Source: a virus
IMG/VR virus record: IMGVR_UViG_3300008107_000158
Coordinates: 1 to 44,648 of that record
DNA length: 44,648 nt
Strand: one strand, 5' to 3'
In this document: positions 21,513 through 28,166 of the stretch, piece by piece
How the letters are laid out: each line of letters starts with the position of its first letter
Position numbering within the stretch: position 1 is the stretch's first letter
Translations under genes and position numbers: made by a program
The notes under the pieces: model-generated
Databases searched by the model: none
What the model was told of the DNA's origin: nothing
What the model saw: only the letters and a program-made list of their open reading frames with translations

Positions 21513-21590
21513 CAAAAAGAAAACCCTGCAAAAACAAGGGGTTAGTTGTAAGTGATTGTTTTTGCAGGGGAATCTTTTTTTCACTTTTTT
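21513..21590. repeat. Conserved hairpin element, copy 2 (loop inverted)
   Basis: Perfect 14-bp stem CCCTGCAAAAACAA (21524-21537) / TTGTTTTTGCAGGG (21556-21569) with flanking A/T runs. Its minus strand carries TGCAAAAACA-ATCACTTACAACTAA, matching the plus strand of copy 1 (3567-3591) at 23 of 25 positions. It lies between a gene end and a promoter, as copy 1 does. Confidence 0.78.
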
Positions 21591-21593
21591 GTA

Positions 21594-21743
21594 TCAATCT
21601 TCGATACGTTCCCAAGCTCGGACGAGTCCCTCGTAGTTGATTTCGTAGGGAAGTCCAAGCGTTTCCAGTTCTTTAATGAACGTAACCTTTTCCGTTACTG
21701 TTTCCAGCGCACGAAAATGACGAAAAATCGTTTCCAAATCCAT
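21594..21743 (-). CDS. Hypothetical protein
   Basis: 49 residues starting MDLETIFRHFRALET, helical and acidic. The ATG at 21743 has GGAG 7 bases upstream; two earlier in-frame ATGs sit at or close to the transcription start. The leader contains an ATGGATG/CATCCAT hairpin. Unrecognised. Confidence 0.65.
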   Translation of the reverse strand: MDLETIFRHFRALETVTEKVTFIKELETLGLPYEINYEGLVRAWERIED

Positions 21744-21784
21744 AGTAAAGCTCCAGTTCATGGATGAACGTCCATCCATTATTG

Positions 21785-21813
21785 ATTCTATACGAAAGTG
21801 AGTCGATTGTCAA
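21785..21813 (-). promoter_or_regulatory. Early promoter
   Basis: TTGACA (21808-21813), 17 bp, TAGAAT (21785-21790). Confidence 0.9.
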
Positions 21814-21847
21814 GTCCCTATTTCAATCGTTACGCTTCCGTTACGAT

Positions 21848-21924
21848 TGGTGCCCGCGGTCAGGGTCGAACTGACACTTGGGAGATTTTAAGTCTCCTGC
21901 CTCTGCCTATTGGGCTACGCGGGC
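21848..21924 (-). tRNA. tRNA-Leu(TAA), short variable arm
   Basis: GCCCGCG/CGCGGGC acceptor, loop CTTAAAA, encoded CCA. The variable loop is short for a leucine tRNA. Confidence 0.88.
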
Positions 21925-21954
21925 TTCAACACATGAATGAGGTGATCATGTATG

Positions 21955-22039
21955 AAAAGAAAACGACTGGACCATACGCCCACCAGAGCAACAGTCCAGT
22001 CGTTAAGAATGATAGAGCAGCAAGTATGTATGCCGCTCT
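21955..22039 (-). terminator. Tandem hairpin terminator after the outer-membrane protein gene
   Basis: First hairpin AGAGCGGCA/TGCTGCTCT (22014-22039), then a perfect 11-bp hairpin AACGACTGGAC/GTCCAGTCGTT (21962-22004) followed on the minus strand by TTTTCTTTT. Confidence 0.82.
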
Positions 22040-22044
22040 AATCA

Positions 22045-22578
22045 TCAGAACTTATAGTTCACACCGAAGGTCACACGATCATCATGCTTCGTGCGATCCC
22101 AATCTTCAACGCGACGATAACGTGCATCGATTTCGATATTGCGAGCGAATGAATACTTCACGCCGCCACCAACATTCCAAATCTTTTCGTTCTTGATATC
22201 AGCCCAACGGTAACCAACGCCAGCGAGAGCGTATGGAGCGAGTGAACCGAAAGCGACCGAACCAACAACATTACCAGCTACGTCTTGCGTGTCGCCCTTC
22301 TTGTAGTCATACGTTCCTTCGACAGCAAGACCGATTGGGCCGAGCTTGAAGAAATTGTATCCACCAGTAACACCTACATTCCACGGCGCATCTTGAATGC
22401 CGTTGATGCCGTTATTAACGAGACCACCAGCATTGATACCAACCCAAAACTTAGGGGCTGATACTGCACTGGCAGTAGGTGCGATTGGATTTGAACGGGA
22501 AGGAACGCTCGGTGCATCTGAAGCAGCAGCAGTGACTGTGCTGAGAGCGAGAGCGAACGCAACGATTGTCTTCTTCAT
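22045..22578 (-). CDS. Outer-membrane beta-barrel protein with signal peptide
   Basis: 177 residues. A Sec signal peptide (MKKTIVAFALALSTVTAAAS) and a Pro/Ser linker precede an eight-strand-like barrel: FWVGINAGGL, WNVGVTGGYNFF, GLAVEGTYDY, YALAGVGYRW, IWNVGGGVKYSF, IEIDARYRR. It ends in phenylalanine (GVNYKF), the usual outer-membrane assembly signal. AAGGAG before the ATG. Phage-encoded porin-like proteins may modify the host surface, for example to block superinfection; not shown here. Confidence 0.8.
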   Translation of the reverse strand: MKKTIVAFALALSTVTAAASDAPSVPSRSNPIAPTASAVSAPKFWVGINAGGLVNNGINGIQDAPWNVGVTGGYNFFKLGPIGLAVEGTYDYKKGDTQDVAGNVVGSVAFGSLAPYALAGVGYRWADIKNEKIWNVGGGVKYSFARNIEIDARYRRVEDWDRTKHDDRVTFGVNYKF

Positions 22579-22587
22579 ATTTACTCC

Positions 22588-22665
22588 TTAGTTGAAAACA
22601 ACATACCAAATAAGCAGGCTTATTCCTGCGATCAAAGCCATCCAATTACAGATGACTAACACCAC
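22588..22665 (-). CDS. Possible membrane microprotein after tRNA-Gly
   Basis: A hydrophobic frame (VLVICNWMALIAGISLLIW ending YVVFN) follows tRNA-Gly directly. No ATG with a ribosome site is present; a GTG at 22665 is the best start. The bilayer-like composition argues it is real, the missing start argues against. Confidence 0.35.
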   Translation of the reverse strand: MVLVICNWMALIAGISLLIWYVVFN

Positions 22666-22691
22666 GACTATTTCTAGCCAGTCGCGAATTT

Positions 22692-22765
22692 TGGAGCGGG
22701 CAACCAGACTTGAACTGGTATCTCTAGCTTGGAAGGCTAGGGCACAGCCTTTATACCATACCCGC
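22692..22765 (-). tRNA. tRNA-Gly(TCC)
   Basis: GCGGGTA/TGCCCGC acceptor, loop CTTCCAA, encoded CCA. Its 5' end overlaps the last codons of the GIY-YIG gene. Confidence 0.92.
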
Positions 22766-23263
22766 GAGCTTTTCTCTGTGCTTTCGTTTGATAGCTTCAG
22801 AGATGTTTTTTCTATGTTCATCAGATTTCGGTTTACCTTTTAGGGCGATAGAATTTTTGATTGAAATGGCTTTTTTGTGTTCTTCGGAAATAGGAATGCC
22901 TTTTCTATGATCATTACCATAATGAGTCATCTTTTTCTTAGATTCTTCTTTATGTCGCTTTCCCTTGAACTTTGGTATATCGTTCGAATTGATATATCCA
23001 AATCCTCCGTTACCGCCTTCAGATACATTATAAGAAGATTCGGATAGAACAACAAGTTCTCTTTCTTTGTTATTCATCTCTTCTTCATTATCAAACACAA
23101 ACAAAATTTCTTTTCTAAACGATTCTTTACCATACTTTTTGATAGCTTGTTTCAGAAGTTTTCCAGAACCAAGATACGAATCATTTATATCTTTTGTTTT
23201 ATGCTTTCCTATGTAAAAGCGACCATTCGCGATATTGACCGTTTTGTAAACAGTATAGAACAT
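22751..23263 (-). CDS. GIY-YIG homing endonuclease with NUMOD3 repeats
   Basis: 170 residues. The GIY-YIG core is present as FYTVYK...RFYIGKH (residues 2-20). The C-terminal half holds two NUMOD3-type DNA-binding repeats (KGIPISEEHKKAIS and KGKPKSDEHRKNIS). ATG at 23263 has GGAGGA upstream, and a TATAAATA late-type box lies just before. It is more AT-rich than its neighbours. It is wedged between a tRNA 5' fragment and an intact tRNA-Gly, as expected for a homing element inserted in a tRNA cluster. Confidence 0.88.
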   Translation of the reverse strand: MFYTVYKTVNIANGRFYIGKHKTKDINDSYLGSGKLLKQAIKKYGKESFRKEILFVFDNEEEMNNKERELVVLSESSYNVSEGGNGGFGYINSNDIPKFKGKRHKEESKKKMTHYGNDHRKGIPISEEHKKAISIKNSIALKGKPKSDEHRKNISEAIKRKHREKLAGMV

Positions 23264-23281
23264 GGGATATTCCTCCATGAC

Positions 23282-23289
23282 TATTTATA
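23282..23289 (-). promoter_or_regulatory. T4-type late promoter for the endonuclease
   Basis: TATAAATA-type box (TATAAATAG) 18 bases before the endonuclease ATG, immediately after the truncated tRNA. Confidence 0.6.
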
Positions 23290-23290
23290 A

Positions 23291-23330
23291 TATCATGAAG
23301 ACTGTGACTCTACCACTGAGTTACCACCGC
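23291..23330 (-). pseudogene. tRNA 5' half interrupted at the anticodon loop
   Basis: GCGGTGG acceptor strand, a complete D-arm (ACTC...GAGT) and the 5' anticodon stem CAGTC followed by TTCATGA, then the sequence becomes the endonuclease leader. No 3' half is found. The loop would read CAT (Met-type). A strong promoter (23345-23373) still precedes it. Confidence 0.7.
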
Positions 23331-23344
23331 AATCCTTAATATCC

Positions 23345-23373
23345 ATTATATCAGTTCACGCTTGTCTTGTCAA
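23345..23373 (-). promoter_or_regulatory. Strong promoter preceding the truncated tRNA
   Basis: TTGACA (23368-23373), 17 bp, perfect TATAAT (23345-23350). It overlaps the end of the SAM decarboxylase-like gene. Confidence 0.88.
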
Positions 23374-23721
23374 ATAGTTTGGACGAACATACTTCGCGCC
23401 AAAGTATTCTTTAACAAGAGCGATAACAACCTGATCGTCATACTCCTTGCAGGAGAATACGTCGAGATACATTGCGTTTCCGCCCATACCATCGTCTGGC
23501 ACGAAGTGTGCGCAGATGTTCGACGTTTCGATCAACTGGACGAGAGTGTATCCAGCCTTATTACCAGATCCAAAGTTTACGATCTGTGGTTCACCATAGG
23601 CGACCATGTCGATATCATTGACAAGGCGCTTCGTGAAATTGTAGATAGTATCATAGCTGGTAATTGCTGCGTTGTCAAGTTCTGCGCAGTCCAAAACCAA
23701 GTGGTATCCCCAATATGCCAT
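23356..23721 (-). CDS. speD: S-adenosylmethionine decarboxylase-like protein
   Basis: 121 residues, like bacterial and cyanophage SpeD proenzymes. It starts MAYWGYHLVLDCAELD. IETSNICAHF holds S67, which aligns with the serine that becomes the pyruvoyl group, and H72; VFSCK supplies C91. The residue before the serine is Thr, not the usual Glu, so self-processing should be checked. The product, decarboxylated SAM, is the aminopropyl donor for spermidine. TAGGAG precedes the ATG. No spermidine synthase is in the window. Confidence 0.75.
   Translation of the reverse strand: MAYWGYHLVLDCAELDNAAITSYDTIYNFTKRLVNDIDMVAYGEPQIVNFGSGNKAGYTLVQLIETSNICAHFVPDDGMGGNAMYLDVFSCKEYDDQVVIALVKEYFGAKYVRPNYLTRQA
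23650..23678 (-). promoter_or_regulatory. Possible intragenic promoter in speD
   Basis: TTGACA (23673-23678), 17 bp, TATGAT (23650-23655), inside the coding sequence. Confidence 0.38.
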
Positions 23722-23730
23722 TTCTTTCTC

Positions 23731-24684
23731 CTAAAGTCGCTCAAAAGATTTACTGCTTCTTGTGTCGTAGGTCCATTCATACCACGACTCGAAAAACGCT
23801 CGTACCTCTTTCTCGTCGAACTTAGGATCCCGTAGGATATCGACGATATTATCAGTCGTAGCTCTATTACTCACACAATCATATTCACATCTTCCGAAAG
23901 TGACAACAGGACGCTTGTGTAGAAGCGTCTCCATACCAGTTCCAGAGTTCACGACTACGACTGCTCGCGCGTGAGGGATAATATCATGGATCGAATTATC
24001 GACCCATCTGACGTGATTGTATTTAGTGGTCAACTCATAAAGAGGTGCCATGCTTCCAGGATTTACTGGATGCCCCTTCACAATCAGTGGTATATTTAGT
24101 TGTTTGGTGGCTGCGCATGTAGCTTCTAGTGCTTCAGGAACAGTCACGTTTGAGTGATACTTGATCGTTTCATCGTGCGGAATCTGACAAGGAAAGAACA
24201 CGAAATCGTTAGGCAGATCTAGTTTCTTGCTTGGTGGTTGCTGGAACTTACTCTCACCTAGAGCGGCGCGAGCTTGCATCTGCGCATAGAAGCTGCCGTG
24301 CGGAACATCGCGATTCTTGTCGAACAAGAATGGATAAGCTGAAGATCCACCAGCAAATCCCTTAGAGTCGATATAGAACTGCCAAGGGAATACCGACTGC
24401 ATGTAGTAACGCACATCTGTATCACGAACTGGAAACGTATCTCTCGACTTATGTGGGATATAGACGATATCCGTTTCCAGCGACTCTGTATACTCTGGCG
24501 TGAACTGCCACAGAGGCTTTTCAATAAGCTCAACGTCATCACCTTTCATACGATGCGCGTGAAGAATGCGATTAGCTACAGTAACCCATGGAATGCGAAT
24601 CTCAGGAATAGGTCCACGTGCTTCGGGAACTGGACCTTCTTTAAACATTACATCAAGACGTGGAAATAGAATTCTAACTTTCAT
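23731..24684 (-). CDS. Capsule-synthesis (KpsC/S)-like transferase
   Basis: 317 residues. VFFPCQIPHDETI, LIVKGHPVNPGS, VRWVDNSIHDIIPHA and VVVNSGTGMETLL in this order match the C-lobe of capsular polysaccharide Kdo-transferase-like proteins (GT-B). The S-G-T-G turn would bind the sugar-nucleotide phosphate. First of three consecutive sugar-transferase genes counted from the left. Its ATG overlaps the upstream stop as ATGA. Substrate unknown. Confidence 0.72.
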   Translation of the reverse strand: MKVRILFPRLDVMFKEGPVPEARGPIPEIRIPWVTVANRILHAHRMKGDDVELIEKPLWQFTPEYTESLETDIVYIPHKSRDTFPVRDTDVRYYMQSVFPWQFYIDSKGFAGGSSAYPFLFDKNRDVPHGSFYAQMQARAALGESKFQQPPSKKLDLPNDFVFFPCQIPHDETIKYHSNVTVPEALEATCAATKQLNIPLIVKGHPVNPGSMAPLYELTTKYNHVRWVDNSIHDIIPHARAVVVVNSGTGMETLLHKRPVVTFGRCEYDCVSNRATTDNIVDILRDPKFDEKEVRAFFESWYEWTYDTRSSKSFERL

Positions 24685-25409
24685 CGCATCATCCTATCAA
24701 AGTGATTCTTCTTAGTAAGATATGTAGGATTGTCATACTTGCGTGGACCTTTACCAGTCCAGATTGTCGTACCTTCGATAAACTCCCAATCCATGAACTT
24801 CTCATCAAAGTAGTGATAGCGATAGTTGCTCAGTTCGCTCTGATATGTTTCATTCAAAGCGACTTGATCGAGGAACCAAGCGAGTGGACCCTGCTTGATA
24901 CGCTGACGAACTTTCTTGGCGAAGTTGATAGCTTCGTGCGAATAGTAAACTACGCCAGCAGCAACTCGGGTTCCCTGATTTTCCCATCCCTGTGTTTGTG
25001 GAAGGGGCTCACGAAGGAACAATCCAACCTGATCTTCTCCAGGCTTTTCAATATGCGACATGACGAGGCAGTCAGTATCGATGATAAGATAGTCTTCCTG
25101 CGAATCATGCTCCATGATATCAACGATCTTTACGAAACGCTCACAGGCATATACTGTTCTCTGAGAGTCAGGCCAGTTCTTGAACTTGCTATCACCAGCT
25201 TCTATGAACTGCGGATCACCAGAAAAGCTGAATGAAGCGCTCGTCATCTCAAACCACTTATCTGAAAGATAGTGAAGAAAGTCTATCTCTTCGCCACCAA
25301 CATTGATAACATGCAGATGAAGATTGTTCCCTGCATTCGCAGCAGAAGCTACGAGCGCAGGAGCGTGGAGTTTTAGATAGACTGGATCACATGCTGTAAA
25401 AAGTTTCAT
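24681..25409 (-). CDS. GT-A glycosyltransferase-like protein (GT8-type)
   Basis: 242 residues. IIDTDCLVM provides a DxD metal/nucleotide site near residue 111, and LDQVALNETY and YHYFDEKFMDWEF segments follow as in GT8-like families. TAATG junction with the next gene. Acceptor unknown. Confidence 0.7.
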   Translation of the reverse strand: MKLFTACDPVYLKLHAPALVASAANAGNNLHLHVINVGGEEIDFLHYLSDKWFEMTSASFSFSGDPQFIEAGDSKFKNWPDSQRTVYACERFVKIVDIMEHDSQEDYLIIDTDCLVMSHIEKPGEDQVGLFLREPLPQTQGWENQGTRVAAGVVYYSHEAINFAKKVRQRIKQGPLAWFLDQVALNETYQSELSNYRYHYFDEKFMDWEFIEGTTIWTGKGPRKYDNPTYLTKKNHFDRMMR

Positions 25410-26137
25410 TATCGACCAATGATATTGTATTCACCGAACGTGTCATTGTTGACAACTGGAGAGCAACCGTTGAGAACTGCTTCTGCTCTCATGTCGTGCC
25501 AGAACTTGACGAGATCCTGACGAGGATGTTCTTCAGTCTTGCCAGTGAACCAAGCTGGCCTCCACGGCTGTGTTTCCATCTTCGTGTAGTGAAGATGCCA
25601 GATGTCTTCAAGCGAGCGACCATCGCCGTCATGACAGTTCCAACGTGGGTCGAGATCGTAAACAATCTCTGAACCAGAGAACTGAGCGATATAGCGATGA
25701 TGTGCATCTGGATTCGACTTCATGCGCGAAACTGGCATAAGCATGTCACCAAGGCGCTCACAGTCCATGAGAACCACACAGAACTCATGTCCGCCAAAGC
25801 GAGCACCACGACGAGCAGCTAGAGGATATCCCTTCAGCTCAGTCGCGTAGAGTTCAGCGATATCACGGAGATTGACTTGATCTACGTCCATGTAGATTGC
25901 TTTGCCGTGGAAGTTACATGCTTCAGGAATAGCCCAGCGGAATCCAGAGAACGGAGTCGACCAACGCTGTGTCTGCCATCCACCCCAGATAGAGTCTGTG
26001 TCATTAGTCTGACGCATCCAAGTAATTTCAATAGGGTGCGACGAGTTCTTGCGGAGAGAATACTCCAGCACCATTTCAGCTTCAGAGTCTTCGTTGTTAG
26101 ACGAAGTGCCAACGAAGATACGAATAGGTTCAATCAT
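25409..26137 (-). CDS. GT8-like glycosyltransferase
   Basis: 242 residues starting MIEPIRIFVGTSSN. Contains IYMDVDQVNL (DxD motif) and a C-terminal LHYTKM, both typical of glycogenin-like GT8 enzymes. The ATG at 26137 (GGAG 9 bases upstream) is used rather than a TTG further out. It overlaps the BI-1 gene by 8 bases. Confidence 0.75.
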   Translation of the reverse strand: MIEPIRIFVGTSSNNEDSEAEMVLEYSLRKNSSHPIEITWMRQTNDTDSIWGGWQTQRWSTPFSGFRWAIPEACNFHGKAIYMDVDQVNLRDIAELYATELKGYPLAARRGARFGGHEFCVVLMDCERLGDMLMPVSRMKSNPDAHHRYIAQFSGSEIVYDLDPRWNCHDGDGRSLEDIWHLHYTKMETQPWRPAWFTGKTEEHPRQDLVKFWHDMRAEAVLNGCSPVVNNDTFGEYNIIGR

Positions 26138-26849
26138 TTTTCTTTTCTCCAAAAATCTGGACCAAGCTCAGGAAGATATTGATGAAGTCAAGATAGAGCT
26201 GAAGAGCACCAAAGATGCCTGCCTTCTCACGCTCCTCGCCTTCAGTCGTATCGTATACCAACTTCAAATTCTGTGTGTCGTAGGCAGTGAGTCCAGTGAA
26301 TACCAGCACGGCGATACAGCTGATGATGAGGGCAAACATCGAACTCTGCAGAAACAGATTTACGATACCTGCGATCACCAATCCAATAGCACCCATTATA
26401 AGAAAAGAACCGAAACTTGTCAAGTCCTTTTTCGTGGTGTAGCCGTAAAGTGAAGCTGCACCAAATGTAGCCGACGCAATGAAGAATGCTTGTGCAATGC
26501 TGCCTAGCTTATAGATCATGAAGATAGACGAGAACGAAACGCCCATCAGTGCGGCAAAAGAAAAGAGTGCCATTTGGGCTGTTCGTGCGGTTAACTTATC
26601 AAAGAAGAACGTAAACGCTAATGAAGCAAGCAATGGCGAAAAGATAACGACCCACTTGAATGGCGTAAACCAAATTGCAGCCATCAGAGTCGCGTTGAAG
26701 TTAAGACCGATAGCAACAAGACCGCTGATCGCAAGAGCAATCGTCATGTTGTTATAGATCTGAAGCATATAGCTGCGTAGACCTTCATCATACGCAATCT
26801 GATCTGCTCTTGTGATTACTGAATCTGAATCGTTTGAAATGTAATTCAT
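26130..26849 (-). CDS. Bax inhibitor-1/YccA-family membrane protein
   Basis: 239 residues with about seven hydrophobic helices. The N-terminal ADQIAYDEGLRSYMLQIYNNM and the C-terminal GLTAYDTQNLK are characteristic of bacterial BI-1/YccA proteins, and the wording is closest to alphaproteobacterial members. E. coli YccA binds and restrains the FtsH protease, so a phage copy might protect membrane proteins or stabilise ion balance; that is inference. GAGGAG before the ATG. Probably captured from a host. Confidence 0.85.
   Translation of the reverse strand: MNYISNDSDSVITRADQIAYDEGLRSYMLQIYNNMTIALAISGLVAIGLNFNATLMAAIWFTPFKWVVIFSPLLASLAFTFFFDKLTARTAQMALFSFAALMGVSFSSIFMIYKLGSIAQAFFIASATFGAASLYGYTTKKDLTSFGSFLIMGAIGLVIAGIVNLFLQSSMFALIISCIAVLVFTGLTAYDTQNLKLVYDTTEGEEREKAGIFGALQLYLDFINIFLSLVQIFGEKKND
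26395..26423 (-). promoter_or_regulatory. Intragenic promoter in the BI-1 gene
   Basis: Both boxes are perfect: TTGACA (26418-26423), 17 bp, TATAAT (26395-26400). It would feed the sugar-transferase genes downstream. Confidence 0.5.
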
Positions 26850-26850
26850 A

Positions 26851-27432
26851 CTACCATCTCCTCTTGAAGAACATACCTGTGCGTTGCATGAACGGCTTTT
26901 GCATAGTTGATTCTTGTGTGCGAATACGCTGAGTCACGGCATCGTCATAGTCAAAACCATGCTTATCAAACACTTGATGCCAGTATTCCTGCGGCTGGCA
27001 ATTAACGTGATGATGACCAGTATGACCAGGAGGTGCAGCAGTTGCTACAACATACTTACAACGAGCAAATGCCTGCATGTAGAAATCTTGATATGCTTCT
27101 TCGACGTGCTCAAGAAACTCTACAGACCAACCGAGATCAAACTGACTCTTTGTAAGCAGGCAAGGTCCAGTTGTAAAATCATGGATAACGATATTCGTAT
27201 CCTTTTCCTTCGGAACCTGCCAGTCACCGTCGATACCAACAGCTTCGAGTCCGCGCATCCCCGCGAGCGCGACCATGCCGCCAGGACCACAACCAATATC
27301 TAGGAACGACTTGACGCCGTACTCGCTGATCAAGAACGCCAACGTTCCTCTATCGTTATGTGTCTTGTTGAGGTGTCCGCCTAGATGCGATGGCAGAGAA
27401 TCTTGATTTGCTTGTGATGTGTTCTGGTCCAC
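26851..27432 (-). CDS. Class I SAM-dependent methyltransferase
   Basis: 193 residues. Motif I DIGCGPGG after a beta strand, an acidic turn VGIDGD and FDLGWSVEFLEH as the post-II segment. A histidine-rich loop (PGHTGHHHVNCQPQEYW) is typical of small-molecule or sugar methyltransferases. The GTG at 27432 has GGAAG 7 bases upstream; an ATG at 27447 is the alternative without a ribosome site. It overlaps the upstream nuclease gene. Substrate likely a glycan, from context. Confidence 0.75.
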   Translation of the reverse strand: MDQNTSQANQDSLPSHLGGHLNKTHNDRGTLAFLISEYGVKSFLDIGCGPGGMVALAGMRGLEAVGIDGDWQVPKEKDTNIVIHDFTTGPCLLTKSQFDLGWSVEFLEHVEEAYQDFYMQAFARCKYVVATAAPPGHTGHHHVNCQPQEYWHQVFDKHGFDYDDAVTQRIRTQESTMQKPFMQRTGMFFKRRW

Positions 27433-27817
27433 GGTGCCACTTCCCATTAATGTTGTCGTTCAAATAGTTATCATCTTCAAGGACGCCATAAGCAAACTGC
27501 TCTTTGACTTCCTCATAGTTTACTCTACCTTTCGTAGAATGTAAAGAAATTATTTCTCGTCTGAAGAGGTTTCTGTCGGATTCTTTGATTTGGGCTTTGA
27601 GTATATCACTAGATCCGTAGTATTTTTTCCAGTCGGATTCGGATCGTTGACGACGGGATTTACCCTTAACTTTCCGAACCGACCAGAAATACTTTCTGCC
27701 GATGTATTTTTTGTTGTCTGGCGTTGTGATAAGATATACGAAGCCATACGCATCCCCGATATCTTCACTATCAAACGCCTTTCCATTGAATGTCCACGGG
27801 TTTTCATAATTCGCCAT
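27356..27817 (-). CDS. GIY-YIG-like nuclease
   Basis: 153 residues. GFVYLIT followed by KKYIGRKYFWS (GIY-YIG variant), then SDWKKYYGSSD, a basic FRREIISLHSTKGRVNYEE and NINGKWHRGP. This matches a family of putative T4-like phage endonucleases. It has neither the NUMOD repeats nor the AT bias of the 22.7 kb endonuclease. The ATG at 27817 lacks a Shine-Dalgarno and follows a TATAAATG box by one base. Confidence 0.75.
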   Translation of the reverse strand: MANYENPWTFNGKAFDSEDIGDAYGFVYLITTPDNKKYIGRKYFWSVRKVKGKSRRQRSESDWKKYYGSSDILKAQIKESDRNLFRREIISLHSTKGRVNYEEVKEQFAYGVLEDDNYLNDNINGKWHRGPEHITSKSRFSAIASRRTPQQDT

Positions 27818-27825
27818 ACATTTAT
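27818..27825 (-). promoter_or_regulatory. Late-promoter-like TATAAATG
   Basis: TATATAAATG directly before the GIY-YIG-like gene; if used for that start it would act too close, so it may be coincidental. Confidence 0.3.
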
Positions 27826-28016
27826 ATAGGGCGACCAGAAACCTCCTCTGGATAGAGATCTTCAAGCTGCTTCAGAGATTCTTCGAGCTTCTCGAGCTCT
27901 TTGATCGTAAGCTCGAGTTGCTCGTCGTGTATCACATGAAGATTCGATTTGATACTTTCAATTCTATCAAGAATCATATTGTATCGTTCATTGATACTGT
28001 ATAATGAATCACTCAT
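27822..28016 (-). CDS. Coiled-coil hypothetical protein
   Basis: 64 residues starting MSDSLYSINERYNMILDRIE, then heptad-like leucines (LTIKELEKLEESLKQLEDL). The second of two adjacent ATGs is used. It overlaps the zinc-ribbon gene by 8 bases. Function unknown. Confidence 0.7.
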   Translation of the reverse strand: MSDSLYSINERYNMILDRIESIKSNLHVIHDEQLELTIKELEKLEESLKQLEDLYPEEVSGRPI

Positions 28017-28164
28017 CATCTTCTTCAAGTTCCTCGATTGCTTCTTCCTCAGCGTCCGCCCCACAAAAGGGGCAGAACTGAGGTGTTGCTTTCTTTCCAC
28101 GCTTTTCATAAATGACTGTGTAATCGTATTCGCCGCACGGGCACGACAGATCCTTCTCTGTCAT
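28009..28164 (-). CDS. Zinc-ribbon microprotein
   Basis: A 51-residue gene from the ATG at 28162-28164. It encodes LSCPCGEYDYTVIYEKRG and then FCPFCGADAEEEAIEELEEDDE. The CPC/CPFC pairs form a four-cysteine zinc ribbon and the tail is strongly acidic. It lies immediately after the ribonucleotide reductase gene, with its ATG only 2 bases from that stop. Possibly a nucleic-acid or protein-binding regulator. Confidence 0.72.
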   Translation of the reverse strand: MTEKDLSCPCGEYDYTVIYEKRGKKATPQFCPFCGADAEEEAIEELEEDDE

Positions 28165-28166
28165 GC

